Source: Salibaculum halophilum (lineage in GTDB: Bacteria; Pseudomonadota; Alphaproteobacteria; Rhodobacterales; Rhodobacteraceae). From it: DNA of 64,000 nucleotides. The stretch spans positions 1 through 64,000 of the forward strand of contig NZ_MSIT01000003.1 of the NCBI RefSeq assembly GCF_002094885.1, read 5' to 3'. The translations under genes and the position numbers were made by a program. The notes below the pieces were generated by a model, which saw nothing but the letters and a program-made list of their open reading frames with translations, was not told the origin of the DNA and did not search any database. Each line of letters starts with the position of its first letter. The first letter of the stretch is position 1. Positions 26,634 through 35,583 of this stretch are shown one piece after another.

Positions 26634-28175
26634 GTGAAACCCATCCGCCTTGTTGCCGGCTTTCTGACCGTCGGGGTCTGGACCCTGCTCAGCCGCGTGC
26701 TGGGCTTCGTGCGCGACATCCTGATCGCTGCCTTCCTCGGCGCGGGGCCGGTGGCCGAGGCCTTCCTGATCGCTTTCGCCCTGCCCAACATGTTCCGCCG
26801 CTTCTTCGCCGAGGGCGCCTTCAACATGGCCTTCGTGCCGATGTTTTCCAAGAAGGTCGAGGGCGGTGACGACGCGCTGGGCTTTGCCCGGGATGCCTTC
26901 GCGGGGCTGGCCACCGTGCTTATCGTCTTCAGCGTGCTGGCCGTTCTGACGATGCCCTGGCTGGTAGCGGCCATGGCCGGCGGTTTCATCGGGGACTCGC
27001 GCTTTGACCTGGCCGTGCTCTATGGCCGGATCGCCTTTCCCTACATCCTGTTCATCTCGCTGGCCGCGCTGCTGTCGGGCGTGCTCAACGCCGTCGGCCG
27101 TTTCGCGGCCGCCGCCGCGGCGCCTGTGCTGCTCAACGTGCTGTTCATCGGGGCGATGACCTGCGCGGTATTGCGGGGCTGGGACGTGGGCGACGCGCTG
27201 GCCTGGACCGTGCCCGTCGCGGGTCTTGCGCAGCTGGCGCTGGTCTGGGGGGCGGCCCGGCGCGCGGGCTATGCCCTGGTGCCGCGCCGCCCGCGCCTGA
27301 CACCGGACTTGAGGCGCCTTGCCGTGATCGCCGCCCCGGCCGCATTGGCGGGCGGCGTGATGCAGGTGAACCTGCTGATCGGGCGGCAGGTGGCCAGCTT
27401 CTTCGAGGGAGCGATCGCCTGGCTGTCCTACGCGGACCGGCTCTATCAACTCCCCCTCGGCGTGGTCGGCATCGCGGTGGGCGTTGTGCTGCTGCCCGAC
27501 CTGTCGCGCCGGTTGCGCGCCGGCGACACCGAGGGCGGCGCCCACGCCTTCAACCGCGCGGCCGAGTTTTCGCTGGCGCTGACCATCCCGGCGGCGGTGG
27601 CCCTCGTGGTGATCCCGGTGCCGCTGGTCAGCGTGCTGTTCGAGCGCGGGGCCTTCGCCGCCGATGACACCGCCGCCACGGCGCTGGCGGCGGCGGTTTA
27701 CGGGCTGGGCCTGCCCGCCTTCGTCATGCAGAAGACGCTGCAACCGCTCTATTTCGCGCGCGAGGACACGCGGCGACCCTTCCATTATGCCGCGGTGTCC
27801 ATGGTCGTGAATGCCGTTGTGGCCATCGGGCTGGCCCCCGTGATCGGCTATATCGCCGCCGCCTTCGGCACCACGCTGGCAGGCTGGGCCATGGTCTGGC
27901 TGCTCTGGCGCGGCAGCCGCCGAATGGGCGATGCCGCGGGTCTGGACGCCCGGTTCAAACGGCGGCTGTGGCGGATCGTGCTCGCTGCGCTGCTGATGGG
28001 CGGGCTGCTCTGGGCGGCGGTGCTGCTGGTGGGGCCATGGCTGGGCGTGCCGCTGCTGCGCTACGCGGCCCTCGCCCTGATCGTCGGGATCGGCATCGCG
28101 AGCTATTTCGCGATCGGCCACCTGCTCGGCGCCTTCCGGCTGGGCGAGTTCCGGGCGGCGATGCGGCGCGGCTAA
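26634..28175 (+). CDS. murJ: Lipid II flippase MurJ (MviN)
   Basis: Moves lipid II across the inner membrane for peptidoglycan synthesis. A 513-residue polytopic MATE-like protein with about 14 membrane helices. Signature N-terminus: LLSRVLGFVRDILIAAFLGAG and FRRFFAEGAFNMAFVP; later ISYADRLYQLPLG-like (WLSYADRLYQLPLGV) and FARGDTRRP-like (FAREDTRRPF). It starts with GTG at 26634. The last bases overlap the stop of the convergent rhomboid gene. Confidence 0.96.
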   Translation: MKPIRLVAGFLTVGVWTLLSRVLGFVRDILIAAFLGAGPVAEAFLIAFALPNMFRRFFAEGAFNMAFVPMFSKKVEGGDDALGFARDAFAGLATVLIVFSVLAVLTMPWLVAAMAGGFIGDSRFDLAVLYGRIAFPYILFISLAALLSGVLNAVGRFAAAAAAPVLLNVLFIGAMTCAVLRGWDVGDALAWTVPVAGLAQLALVWGAARRAGYALVPRRPRLTPDLRRLAVIAAPAALAGGVMQVNLLIGRQVASFFEGAIAWLSYADRLYQLPLGVVGIAVGVVLLPDLSRRLRAGDTEGGAHAFNRAAEFSLALTIPAAVALVVIPVPLVSVLFERGAFAADDTAATALAAAVYGLGLPAFVMQKTLQPLYFAREDTRRPFHYAAVSMVVNAVVAIGLAPVIGYIAAAFGTTLAGWAMVWLLWRGSRRMGDAAGLDARFKRRLWRIVLAALLMGGLLWAAVLLVGPWLGVPLLRYAALALIVGIGIASYFAIGHLLGAFRLGEFRAAMRRG

Positions 28176-28849
28176 CGCTGGCGCACCCGGTCGAGGAACC
28201 GCTGCCAGCCGCCGGGCGCGACGAGCGGGGCCAGCACCAGCCCGGTGACGAAGCCCGACAGTTCCGCGATCCACCAGGGCGTGGCCCCGAACAGCATGGA
28301 CCAGACCAGCATCAGCCCCATCAGGACCCCGATCAGGGTGAAGGCGCGGTACTGGTTCTCGCCCAGGCGGCCCAGGGTCAGCCACATCATGTAGGTATAG
28401 GCCCCGATCAGCCCGTAGATCCCCGGATAGGCCCCGATCAGCCCCATGTTGCGGGGGCTGGCCAGCCCGTAGACCAACGCGCCGAGGATGGCCGAGCCGA
28501 AGAACAACAGCGCGAAGGGCACCGGGCGATAGGCCTCGCCCACGAACTTGCCCAGCGCCAGAAGCAGCACGCAGGTCCAGAGCGTGTGCGTGAAGGACCC
28601 GTGCAGGAAGATATAGCTGAGCGGCCGCATCAGCATGTCGGCCCCGTAATTGCCCTGCACCAGCACCTGGTCCAGCACCGCCGGGGCGAAGGCGTAGTCC
28701 TGCATCGCACCCGCGCGCCAGCCGATGGCGCCCGGCCCGCCGACAAAACCGGCCGCGCCAGCCGACAGGATCAGTTCGACCCCGGCGATGACGAGCACCA
28801 GCGCCAGCGGCACCGGGGGGATGGCGTTGAAGGGGCTCTGGTTGTCCAC
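28172..28849 (-). CDS. Rhomboid-family membrane protein lacking catalytic residues (pseudoprotease)
   Basis: A 225-residue protein with about six membrane helices and the rhomboid layout (RPLSYIFLHGSFTHTLW, then GAYPGIYGLIGAY). All three active-site positions are changed: the nucleophile Ser of GASG is Tyr141, the TM6 His of AHxxG is Glu196 (AELSGF), and the oxyanion Asn of HxxxN is Thr92. It therefore cannot be a serine protease by the known mechanism and should be read as an iRhom/derlin-like binding protein. Function unknown. Convergent with murJ. Confidence 0.85.
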   Translation of the reverse strand: MDNQSPFNAIPPVPLALVLVIAGVELILSAGAAGFVGGPGAIGWRAGAMQDYAFAPAVLDQVLVQGNYGADMLMRPLSYIFLHGSFTHTLWTCVLLLALGKFVGEAYRPVPFALLFFGSAILGALVYGLASPRNMGLIGAYPGIYGLIGAYTYMMWLTLGRLGENQYRAFTLIGVLMGLMLVWSMLFGATPWWIAELSGFVTGLVLAPLVAPGGWQRFLDRVRQR

Positions 28850-28944
28850 TGCTCGGCTGTCCTTCGGTTGACGGGACTTGCCCCCATGGGTAAGCGAGTA
28901 CGACCCGCTTTTCCAGCCCCCGCAGACCAGATGGCGACCGCTCC

Positions 28945-29964
28945 ATGACCGATGTCCAGTTCACCCCGCGCGTGTTTTCCGGGATCAAGCCCTCGGGCGG
29001 GCTGACGCTCGGCAATTACCTCGGTGCGATCAAGCGCTGGGTCGCGATGCAGGACGAGGCGACCGAGAACATATATTGCGCCGTGGACATGCACGCTGTG
29101 ACCGTCTGGCAGGACCCCGCCGCGCTGCGCCAGGGCACGCGCGAGATCGCCGCCGGGCTGCTGGCCGCCGGCATCGACCCGGGCAGGTCGATCCTATTCA
29201 ACCAGTCCCGGGTGCACCAGCACGCCGAGCTTGCCTGGGTGTTCAACTGCGTCGCCCGCGTCGGCTGGATGACCCGGATGACCCAGTTCAAGGACAAGGC
29301 CGGGGCCAATTCGGAAAAGGCCTCGCTGGGGCTTTATGCCTACCCGTCGCTCATGGCCGCCGACATCCTGCTCTACCACGGCACCCATGTGCCCGTTGGC
29401 GAGGATCAGAAGCAGCACGTCGAGCTGACCCGCGACATCGCCGCCAAGTTCAACCACGACTACGGTGTCGACTTCTTCCCCCTGACCCAGCCGGTGATCG
29501 AGGGGCCGGGCACCCGCGTGATGAACCTGCGCGACGGGTCCAAGAAAATGTCCAAGTCCGGCGACAGCGACATGGAGCGGATCAACATGCTCGATGACGC
29601 CGACACGATCGCCAAGAAATTCAAGAAGGCCAAGACCGACCCCGCGCCGCTGCCAGAAACCGTGGACGGGCTGACCGACCGCGCCGAGGCGAAGAACCTC
29701 GTCGATATCTATGCAGGGCTGACCGACCAGACCGCCGAGGCGGTGATCGCCGACTACGCCGGCGCGGGCTGGGGCACGTTCAAGCCGGCGCTGGCCGATC
29801 TGGCGGTGTCGAAACTGGCACCCGTCTCGGACGAGATGAAGCGCCTGTTGAACGATCCCGCCGAGATCGACCGGACCCTGGAACAGGGCGCCGACAAGGC
29901 CCGGGACATCGCCGCGCCGATCCTGGACCGCACTTACGAAATTGTCGGGTTTCTCAGCTCCTGA
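28945..29964 (+). CDS. trpS: Tryptophanyl-tRNA synthetase TrpS
   Basis: Charges tRNA-Trp. A 339-residue class Ic synthetase with a HIGH-like motif ([11 protein letters not shown]), the [15 protein letters not shown] segment, [18 protein letters not shown], and a KMSKS motif (GSKKMSKSG). Full length, monocistronic by appearance. The start follows the rhomboid gene divergently by 95 nt. The stop abuts the convergent mmcB stop with no gap. Confidence 0.97.
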   Translation: MTDVQFTPRVFSGIKPSGGLTLGNYLGAIKRWVAMQDEATENIYCAVDMHAVTVWQDPAALRQGTREIAAGLLAAGIDPGRSILFNQSRVHQHAELAWVFNCVARVGWMTRMTQFKDKAGANSEKASLGLYAYPSLMAADILLYHGTHVPVGEDQKQHVELTRDIAAKFNHDYGVDFFPLTQPVIEGPGTRVMNLRDGSKKMSKSGDSDMERINMLDDADTIAKKFKKAKTDPAPLPETVDGLTDRAEAKNLVDIYAGLTDQTAEAVIADYAGAGWGTFKPALADLAVSKLAPVSDEMKRLLNDPAEIDRTLEQGADKARDIAAPILDRTYEIVGFLSS

Positions 29965-30429
29965 CTACCCCGGCCGATCCTGACCGCCGGGGTCGCGCAG
30001 GCCCTGCAGGCGCAGCGCGGCGTGGCGCGCGAACGTCCGGGTGACGACCTTGCGGCGGGCCCCGGCCAGCGGCGCCTCGGGCCCCATGCGGACGATCTCG
30101 GCATCGTAAGGGTCGGCGATGATCAACCCCGTGCCGTCGGGCAAAAGATCAACGGGGAAATCGGCATCGACCGCCCAGAAGAACCTGTCGCACCAGTCCA
30201 GGTAGCCCTCCCATTTGTGGTCCGACAGGAAATCGGCGCGCGAGGACTTGCATTCGACCACCCAGACCTCGCCCGCCGCGCCCAGCGCCATCACGTCGAC
30301 GCGCAGGCCCCGGGTGGGCGCCAGTTCCTCGAGACAGGCAAAGCCATGGGCCTGCCGCAATTGGCGGGAGACCCCGCGGGCCAGCAATTGGCCCGGTGTC
30401 ATGGCGCTGACGGGGCGATCCTCGGGCAT
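29965..30429 (-). CDS. mmcB: MmcB family DNA repair protein (SOS-induced)
   Basis: A 154-residue PF06319-type nuclease-fold protein, known as a mitomycin-C-responsive repair factor in Caulobacter. The core shows RGLRVDVMAL, VWVVECKSSRADFLSDHKW (Glu-x-Lys nuclease-like motif) and the WCDRFFWAVDADFP and GLIIADPYDAEI segments. A LexA box sits 12 nt before the ATG at 30429. No ribosome site is visible there, so either the mRNA is leaderless or the internal ATG at 30402 (MTPGQLLARGV) is used. Confidence 0.88.
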   Translation of the reverse strand: MPEDRPVSAMTPGQLLARGVSRQLRQAHGFACLEELAPTRGLRVDVMALGAAGEVWVVECKSSRADFLSDHKWEGYLDWCDRFFWAVDADFPVDLLPDGTGLIIADPYDAEIVRMGPEAPLAGARRKVVTRTFARHAALRLQGLRDPGGQDRPG

Positions 30430-31037
30430 GTGAAGAAGATGAACAATCCGTGAACATCATGCAAGCCCCCGCTGTCGCCGATATGCAAAGGCGTTCTTTA
30501 CCTTGCGGCACGGGGTTTGCCTCTTGTCGGCCCGGGTGTCGCGGCTTACTTCCTAAAGCGGCGGGTTACTGCGCTTCGCGTTACACGGGTTCGTTCCAGT
30601 GACCTTACGCAAATCCGAGGGAGCTGGCTCTGTTCAGGCCGTGGTCTGATTACCCGGCGCCCACCTGTTCACACAGGTCCTCGGGAATCGCACACCCATA
30701 CGGTCGTTGTGGTGCCCGCCACTTTTGCCCAGCACACCTTTGAACTGGCCTAGCACGCGCGTGCCAGACCGTTGCCCGGTGTGCAGGCTGGTGGGAACTG
30801 GATGCGACGGCTCACCGCCATTTGCGACCGCGCATGACGGTCTAGCCTGACTCGCACTATCCCGCGACCTGAATTCTGCGCGGCGGGTGTAACCATCCCC
30901 GACGTGCGTGAGGACTTGGCCGGCATGCTTCGCTGTTAAATGAGCCTGTCCCGACGGTCGCACAGGGGCCCGATACCGCTTACGAGAGGCGGAGTGCCGA
31001 CAGTGTCCCGCCCACTGGCGCTGGCTCGTGACCGCGC
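30430..31037. other. 608-base region without a recognisable gene
   Basis: No convincing coding frame exists on either strand, and it looks visibly less GC-rich than its flanks. It contains the mmcB LexA box at its left end and a hairpin ACCTGT-TCAC-ACAGGT around 30663-30678. I looked for hallmark sequences of tmRNA, 6S RNA, RNase P RNA and SRP RNA and did not find them. It may hold an unrecognised structured RNA or a decayed gene. Confidence 0.5.
30441..30455 (-). promoter_or_regulatory. Alphaproteobacterial LexA (SOS) box upstream of mmcB
   Basis: On the minus strand the sequence reads GTTC-ACGGATT-GTTC, an exact GTTC-N7-GTTC direct repeat, which is the LexA operator of Rhodobacterales and other alphaproteobacteria. 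It lies 12 nt before the annotated mmcB ATG. SOS control of mmcB is known in Caulobacter. Confidence 0.85.
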
Positions 31038-31361
31038 TCAGCCCCGGTGGTCCGTGCTGCGCACCGGAATCGGTTCGGCCAGCGTGACCGGGCTGCGCGT
31101 GCCGCCCTCGTCGTCATCGTCGTCATCCTCGGACATCGCCATGATCGCGATCCCGAACTGGACCCCTGCGAAGACGATCCCGTTGAAGACCCACATCATC
31201 ACCACGGCCACGATGCCCGCCGACGACCCGGCTACGAGCCCCCGAAGGCCGACCACGTCGAAGGTCAGCAACAGGCCGACGAACACGGCCGCGGCGGCGA
31301 AACCGATGGCGCAACTCTTGATGTAGAGCTTGATGAGGTCTGGCGTCCGTTGGTTCTGCAT
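31038..31361 (-). CDS. Small two-helix membrane protein with acidic run
   Basis: A 107-residue protein I do not recognise. It has two hydrophobic segments (about 13-32 and 40-62, plus a shorter one near 63-75), then a run of six Asp (SEDDDDDDEGG) and a polar tail. A very strong AAAGGAGG ribosome site precedes the ATG, which supports real expression. It is divergent from the helicase gene; function unknown. Confidence 0.7.
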   Translation of the reverse strand: MQNQRTPDLIKLYIKSCAIGFAAAAVFVGLLLTFDVVGLRGLVAGSSAGIVAVVMMWVFNGIVFAGVQFGIAIMAMSEDDDDDDEGGTRSPVTLAEPIPVRSTDHRG

Positions 31362-31495
31362 GGCGGGCCTCCTTTGGGACTCAACGTAACAACAGCCGCC
31401 CGCCTGTCCAGCACCGGCCCCGGCCCCGGCGACGATTTGCCATGGGCCCCCGCCTTCGGCTTGGCATTCCCCGGCGCGCTGCCTAATGTCGCGCC

Positions 31496-33031
31496 ATGCT
31501 GCGCAGTGCCCCTGTCTTCTCCGACGATCAGGCCGAGGCCTGGGACGCGATTGCCGCGTCCCTGGGCACCGCCGGCGTCGACCTTGTGCAGGCCACGACG
31601 ACGCCGCCGGCCGAGTGTGACACGGGGCGCGTGCTGGCCGTCCTTGGCAAGGCGGGCAGCGGCAAGACCATGCTTCTGGCCAGCCTGCACGAGACCTTGA
31701 AAGAGGCCGGCGTGCGCGTCGTCTCGGGCGATTGGGAGGGCCGCCGCCGCAAGGACCAGCGGACGCTGGCTATCCTCGCGCCCACCAACAAGGCCGCCAG
31801 CGTGCTGCGCGCCCGAGGCGTGCCCGCGACGACGATCCACCGCATCCTTTATACCCCCGTCTACGACCCGGAATACGAGAAGGTCGCCGAATGGCTGGCC
31901 GGCGAGGGTGATCGCCCCGCGATCGAGGGGCTGTCGGACACCGCGCTGGATCGCGCCTGGGCGTCCTATCAGGCGCACAATTCCGTGCCCGCCGCGCTGG
32001 CCGCCGCCGGGCTGCGCGGATCGGACTTCATCACAGGCTGGAAGCGGCGTGACGATCCGCTGGATATCGGCTTTGTCGACGAAAGCTCGATGCTGGACGC
32101 GCGCCAGCTTGAGGACCTGCAGGAGATTTTTCCCACGCTGGTCCTCTTCGGGGACCCGGCCCAGCTGCCCCCGGTGAAATCCGAGGGCGGCGGCATGGTC
32201 TTCGACGGGTTGCCGCAGGCCCGCAAGCGCGATTTGCACCGCATCCACCGGCAGACGGCGGACAACCCGATCCTCGACCTCGCCCATGCGCTGGCCGACC
32301 CGATGCTGGATTTCTACGGATTCGAGCGCATGGTCGAGGAAATCGCGGCGCGCGATGACCGCGTCGTCATGGCCCAGCGCGTCGAATCCGACCTGATGGC
32401 GCGCTCGCCGGTGCTGGTCTGGCGCAACGCGACGCGCATCCGCCTGATCCACGCCTTTCGCGCGGCCCATGGCGCCCCCGGGGATTCGCTGCTGCCCGGC
32501 GAACCGCTGATCTGCGACGGCATCGAACTGCCCCTGAAACACCGCAAGAAACGGCTCGACCTCGAGGCCCGCGGCCTGATCAAGGGCGCGCAGGTGATCT
32601 ACAAGGGGCCGGGGCGCAAGCCGGGGTTCAGCCGCCTGCACGTCATCGGCGCCGAGGACCCGCAGGTCAGCGCCGCCTCGATCGTCAAGATCGAAAGCCA
32701 GGTCGCCGACGAGGAACCCTTCATCCCCTTCGCCGCGCGCATGGGGGCCACGTTCCTGCACGGGGCGGCGGTGACCATCCACAAGGCGCAGGGCTCGCAG
32801 TGGCCCGCCGTGCAGGTCTTTGCGCCCGATATCGAAGTGGCCAGCCGCATGGGCCGTGTCGAGGCCGGCCAGCCGCTGTGGAAACGGCTCGCCTATGTCG
32901 CCATCACCCGCGCCGAGGAGCGCCTGCACTGGGTGGTGCGCAACCGGCTGGCCCGCCCCGAGGCGCCCCTGACAACCGACGACCTGGAGGCCCCATCGAC
33001 GCCGCTCGAGCTGGACGGCGAAACGCTGTGA
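31496..33031 (+). CDS. RecD-like ATP-dependent DNA helicase
   Basis: A 511-residue superfamily 1 helicase of the RecD/AAA_30 type. Walker A LGKAGSGKTML near residue 50, motif Ib-like APTNKAASVLRARG, Walker B GFVDESSMLDARQLEDL, motif III LFGDPAQLPPV, and the C-terminal UvrD_C_2 motif VTIHKAQGSQWPAV with VAITRAEERL. All key motifs are intact. It lacks the long N-terminal extension of RecD2 and stands alone, so a repair role separate from RecBCD/AddAB is inferred. Confidence 0.87.
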   Translation: MLRSAPVFSDDQAEAWDAIAASLGTAGVDLVQATTTPPAECDTGRVLAVLGKAGSGKTMLLASLHETLKEAGVRVVSGDWEGRRRKDQRTLAILAPTNKAASVLRARGVPATTIHRILYTPVYDPEYEKVAEWLAGEGDRPAIEGLSDTALDRAWASYQAHNSVPAALAAAGLRGSDFITGWKRRDDPLDIGFVDESSMLDARQLEDLQEIFPTLVLFGDPAQLPPVKSEGGGMVFDGLPQARKRDLHRIHRQTADNPILDLAHALADPMLDFYGFERMVEEIAARDDRVVMAQRVESDLMARSPVLVWRNATRIRLIHAFRAAHGAPGDSLLPGEPLICDGIELPLKHRKKRLDLEARGLIKGAQVIYKGPGRKPGFSRLHVIGAEDPQVSAASIVKIESQVADEEPFIPFAARMGATFLHGAAVTIHKAQGSQWPAVQVFAPDIEVASRMGRVEAGQPLWKRLAYVAITRAEERLHWVVRNRLARPEAPLTTDDLEAPSTPLELDGETL

Positions 33032-33045
33032 CCGGGGGCTGACCG

Positions 33046-33801
33046 CTACCGCTGCAACAACCGAAAGGCGGTCGAGGCGCTCCAGCCCGCAGCGATAGCG
33101 ATGGCCAGCGACATCAACCCGTAAAGCAGCGGCCGGTTGCGCGACAACTCGTAGAGCCAGCGTTCCAGCCCCACCTTGTTGACCGCGATCTCGGTCTCGT
33201 AGACGTCCACGACACTGCCGTCCCGGGTCAGGAATATCCGGGTGCTATACGGCCCCTCGGTCAGGTTCGCGGGCAGGCTGACGCGGCCGCGAAAGAGCGT
33301 GTCCTCTTCCAGGTCCACCGCGTTTTCCAGCACCTGGTAAAGCCCCGCGCGTTCGCGGATGCGGATCAGCGCCTCGGTAAAGGCCTCGGCATCCTGCACG
33401 GTCATCGGTGCGCCGACCGAGCGGATGGCCCGCGGGATGGTGATGTCGTAGCGCAGGTCCGCGACCGCGTTCAGCGCCGTGTCGAGCGGCGCCGAGCTGA
33501 GCACCGCGTAAAAGGACGGGGCCGCGTCCACCTCGACGGCGTCGACATTGGCCCAGATGCCCGCCACGCGGGCCTTGCGGCGCACGGTGACGCGTTCCGA
33601 CGGCCCGGCCAACGTGATGATGACGTCCAGGTCGGTCTCGTCGGGGATCGGCGCTTCGCGTTTGACCGCGCCGAAGACCAGGATTTCCGAGCCGTCGAAG
33701 GTGGCGGTGATCGCCACCTCGTCGCGCGACAGGCCCAGCACGACCTCTTCGGCGCGCAGCGGCGCGGCCAGAACCAGCAACAGGACCAGCCAGCGTCCCA
33801 T
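33046..33801 (-). CDS. TIGR02186 family protein paired with TauE
   Basis: A 251-residue protein with a signal peptide (MGRWLVLLLVLAAPLRAEE) and a C-terminal membrane helix (about 226-245), so most of it lies in the periplasm. This matches the alphaproteobacterial TIGR02186 family, typically encoded beside TauE/SafE exporters as here. Mostly beta structure; no catalytic motif recognised. The ATG overlaps the tauE stop by one base (TGATG), so the two are coupled and may form one export system. Confidence 0.82.
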   Translation of the reverse strand: MGRWLVLLLVLAAPLRAEEVVLGLSRDEVAITATFDGSEILVFGAVKREAPIPDETDLDVIITLAGPSERVTVRRKARVAGIWANVDAVEVDAAPSFYAVLSSAPLDTALNAVADLRYDITIPRAIRSVGAPMTVQDAEAFTEALIRIRERAGLYQVLENAVDLEEDTLFRGRVSLPANLTEGPYSTRIFLTRDGSVVDVYETEIAVNKVGLERWLYELSRNRPLLYGLMSLAIAIAAGWSASTAFRLLQR

Positions 33802-34721
33802 CAGTGCCCCCCCGTGCCCAGCGAGTAGATCTCGGACGGGGTCAGCAGCAGATCGAGCGCCAGCTTGCCGCAGACCACAAGCACCATGGCCGCCAGCAGG
33901 ATGCGCAACTGCTCGGCCTTCATGCGGGTGCCGATCCGGGTGCCGATCTGGGCACCGATCACGCCGCCGACCAGCAGCAGCACCGCGAGCACCACATCCA
34001 CGGTGAAATTCGTGGTCGCGTGCAGCAACGTGGTGAAGGCGGTCACGAAGATGATCTGGAACAGCGAGGTCCCGACGACCACCTTGGTCGGCATCCCCAG
34101 CAGGTAGATCATCGCCGGCACCATGATGAAGCCGCCGCCCACGCCCATAATGGCCGCGAGGATGCCCACGAAGACCCCGACGATCAGCGGCGGGATCACC
34201 GAGATGTAAAGCCCGGAGACCCGGAACTTCATCTTGAAGGGCAGGTTGTGGATCCAGGTGTGGCGCCGCCGGTCGCGCGCTGGCGCCCCTCCGGCGCTGC
34301 GGGTGCGCAGCAGCGCGCGCAGGCTTTCAAGGAACATCAGCCCGCCGACCACGCCCAGGAAGATCACGTAGGACAGCCGCACAAGCAGATCGACCTGGCC
34401 CTGCGCCTTGAGGTAGTTGAACAGCACCACCCCCAGAGCAGCCCCCACGAGACCGCCCACCAGAAGCACGGTGCCCATCTTCAGATCGACGGTCTTGCGC
34501 CGCAGATGCGCCAGCACACCGGAAAACGACGAGGCGACGATCTGGTTGGCCTCGGTGGCGACGGCGACGGCCGGTGGAATACCGATGAAAAACAGCAGCG
34601 GCGTCATCAGGAACCCGCCGCCCACGCCGAACATGCCCGAGAGCACACCCACTAGTCCGCCCAGCCCCAGCAGCAGGACCGCGTTCACCGAAACCTCGGC
34701 TATCGGCAAGTAGATCAACAT
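33801..34721 (-). CDS. Sulfite exporter TauE/SafE family protein
   Basis: A 306-residue polytopic TauE/SafE transporter of about 8 helices. The two family repeats are clear: GVLSGMFGVGGGFLMTPLL near the N-terminus and AAIMGVGGGFIMVPAM in the second half. Family members export sulfite, sulfoacetate or similar anions; the substrate here is inferred from the family only. The start at 34721 (MLIYLPIAEVS) is preferred; a GTG/ATG further upstream at 34736 would add five residues. Coupled to the TIGR02186 gene. Confidence 0.88.
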   Translation of the reverse strand: MLIYLPIAEVSVNAVLLLGLGGLVGVLSGMFGVGGGFLMTPLLFFIGIPPAVAVATEANQIVASSFSGVLAHLRRKTVDLKMGTVLLVGGLVGAALGVVLFNYLKAQGQVDLLVRLSYVIFLGVVGGLMFLESLRALLRTRSAGGAPARDRRRHTWIHNLPFKMKFRVSGLYISVIPPLIVGVFVGILAAIMGVGGGFIMVPAMIYLLGMPTKVVVGTSLFQIIFVTAFTTLLHATTNFTVDVVLAVLLLVGGVIGAQIGTRIGTRMKAEQLRILLAAMVLVVCGKLALDLLLTPSEIYSLGTGGH

Positions 34722-34779
34722 GACCCAAATAGCCATGTCACGGGGGCGAGTGCAACTCGAAGGTCGTGATTACGGGGCC

Positions 34780-35583
34780 TTACAGCGCCCTGAGAAAACC
34801 CCGCAGCACCTTTTCCAGCTTGGCCGCGCCCAGCGGGGCCATTGCCTTGGTATGGGCATGGCTGATGGCCTCGTCGCTCAGCCCGGCGGCCATGTTGGTG
34901 ATGGTCGAGATCGCCGCGCAACGCAGGCCCAGGAACCGGCCCAGGATCACCTCGGGCACGGTGGACATGCCCACCGCATCGGCCCCCATGGCACGAATCG
35001 CGCGAATCTCGGCCGGGGTCTCGAAGGACGGGCCGGAATACCAGGCATAGATCCCGTCGTGCAGGGTAATCCCGGCGCCCCCTGCCGCGCCGTGCAGCGC
35101 AGCGCGCAGGTCCGGGTCGTAGGCCTGCATCATGGGCACGAAGCGCGCCTCGGACGGCTCGCCGATCAGGGGGTTGAGCCCCGAGAAATTGATGTGATCG
35201 GACAGGCACATGATTTCGCCCGTGGGCATCTCCGGGTCCAGCGAGCCGGCGGCATTGGTGGCGATCATCGCCTCGGCGCCCAGTGCGGCGAGCACTTCCA
35301 GCGGCAGGCGCATGATGTCGCCGCGCCCGGTTTCGTAGTAATGGGCGCGCCCACCGAAGACGGCCACGCGCTGCCCTTCCAGTTGACCGATCACCAGCTG
35401 CGGGACATGGCCCGACACGCCGGCCGGGGGAAAGCCCTCGAGCTCGTCATAGGGGATCGAAACGCCATCGACCGCGCCCGACAAATGCCCCAGCCCCGAC
35501 CCGAGGATCAGCCCCAACCGCACCGGCGCATCGCCCGCGACCTCGCGGACGGTCGCCGCCAGGTCCTCAGCGTTCCTTGACAT
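34780..35583 (-). CDS. punA: Purine-nucleoside phosphorylase, trimeric (PunA type)
   Basis: Splits inosine or guanosine with phosphate to base and ribose-1-phosphate. 267 residues of the PNP/MTAP family: phosphate loop LILGSGLGHL, FGGRAHYYETG, TNAAGSLDP, MSTVPEVILGR and the purine-binding Asn in STITNMAAG. It overlaps the 3' end of the upstream permease gene by 17 nt and is therefore part of the purine-nucleoside import operon, which gives its physiological role: degrading imported nucleosides. Confidence 0.94.
   Translation of the reverse strand: MSRNAEDLAATVREVAGDAPVRLGLILGSGLGHLSGAVDGVSIPYDELEGFPPAGVSGHVPQLVIGQLEGQRVAVFGGRAHYYETGRGDIMRLPLEVLAALGAEAMIATNAAGSLDPEMPTGEIMCLSDHINFSGLNPLIGEPSEARFVPMMQAYDPDLRAALHGAAGGAGITLHDGIYAWYSGPSFETPAEIRAIRAMGADAVGMSTVPEVILGRFLGLRCAAISTITNMAAGLSDEAISHAHTKAMAPLGAAKLEKVLRGFLRAL

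Noticed and set aside
30430-31037. tmRNA, 6S RNA, RNase P RNA or SRP RNA
   Set aside because: No T-arm GGTTCGA/CCA end or proteolysis-tag codons, no RNase [12 protein letters not shown], no SRP GGAAGGAAGCAGCC tetraloop region, and no 6S flanking genes could be found on either strand.
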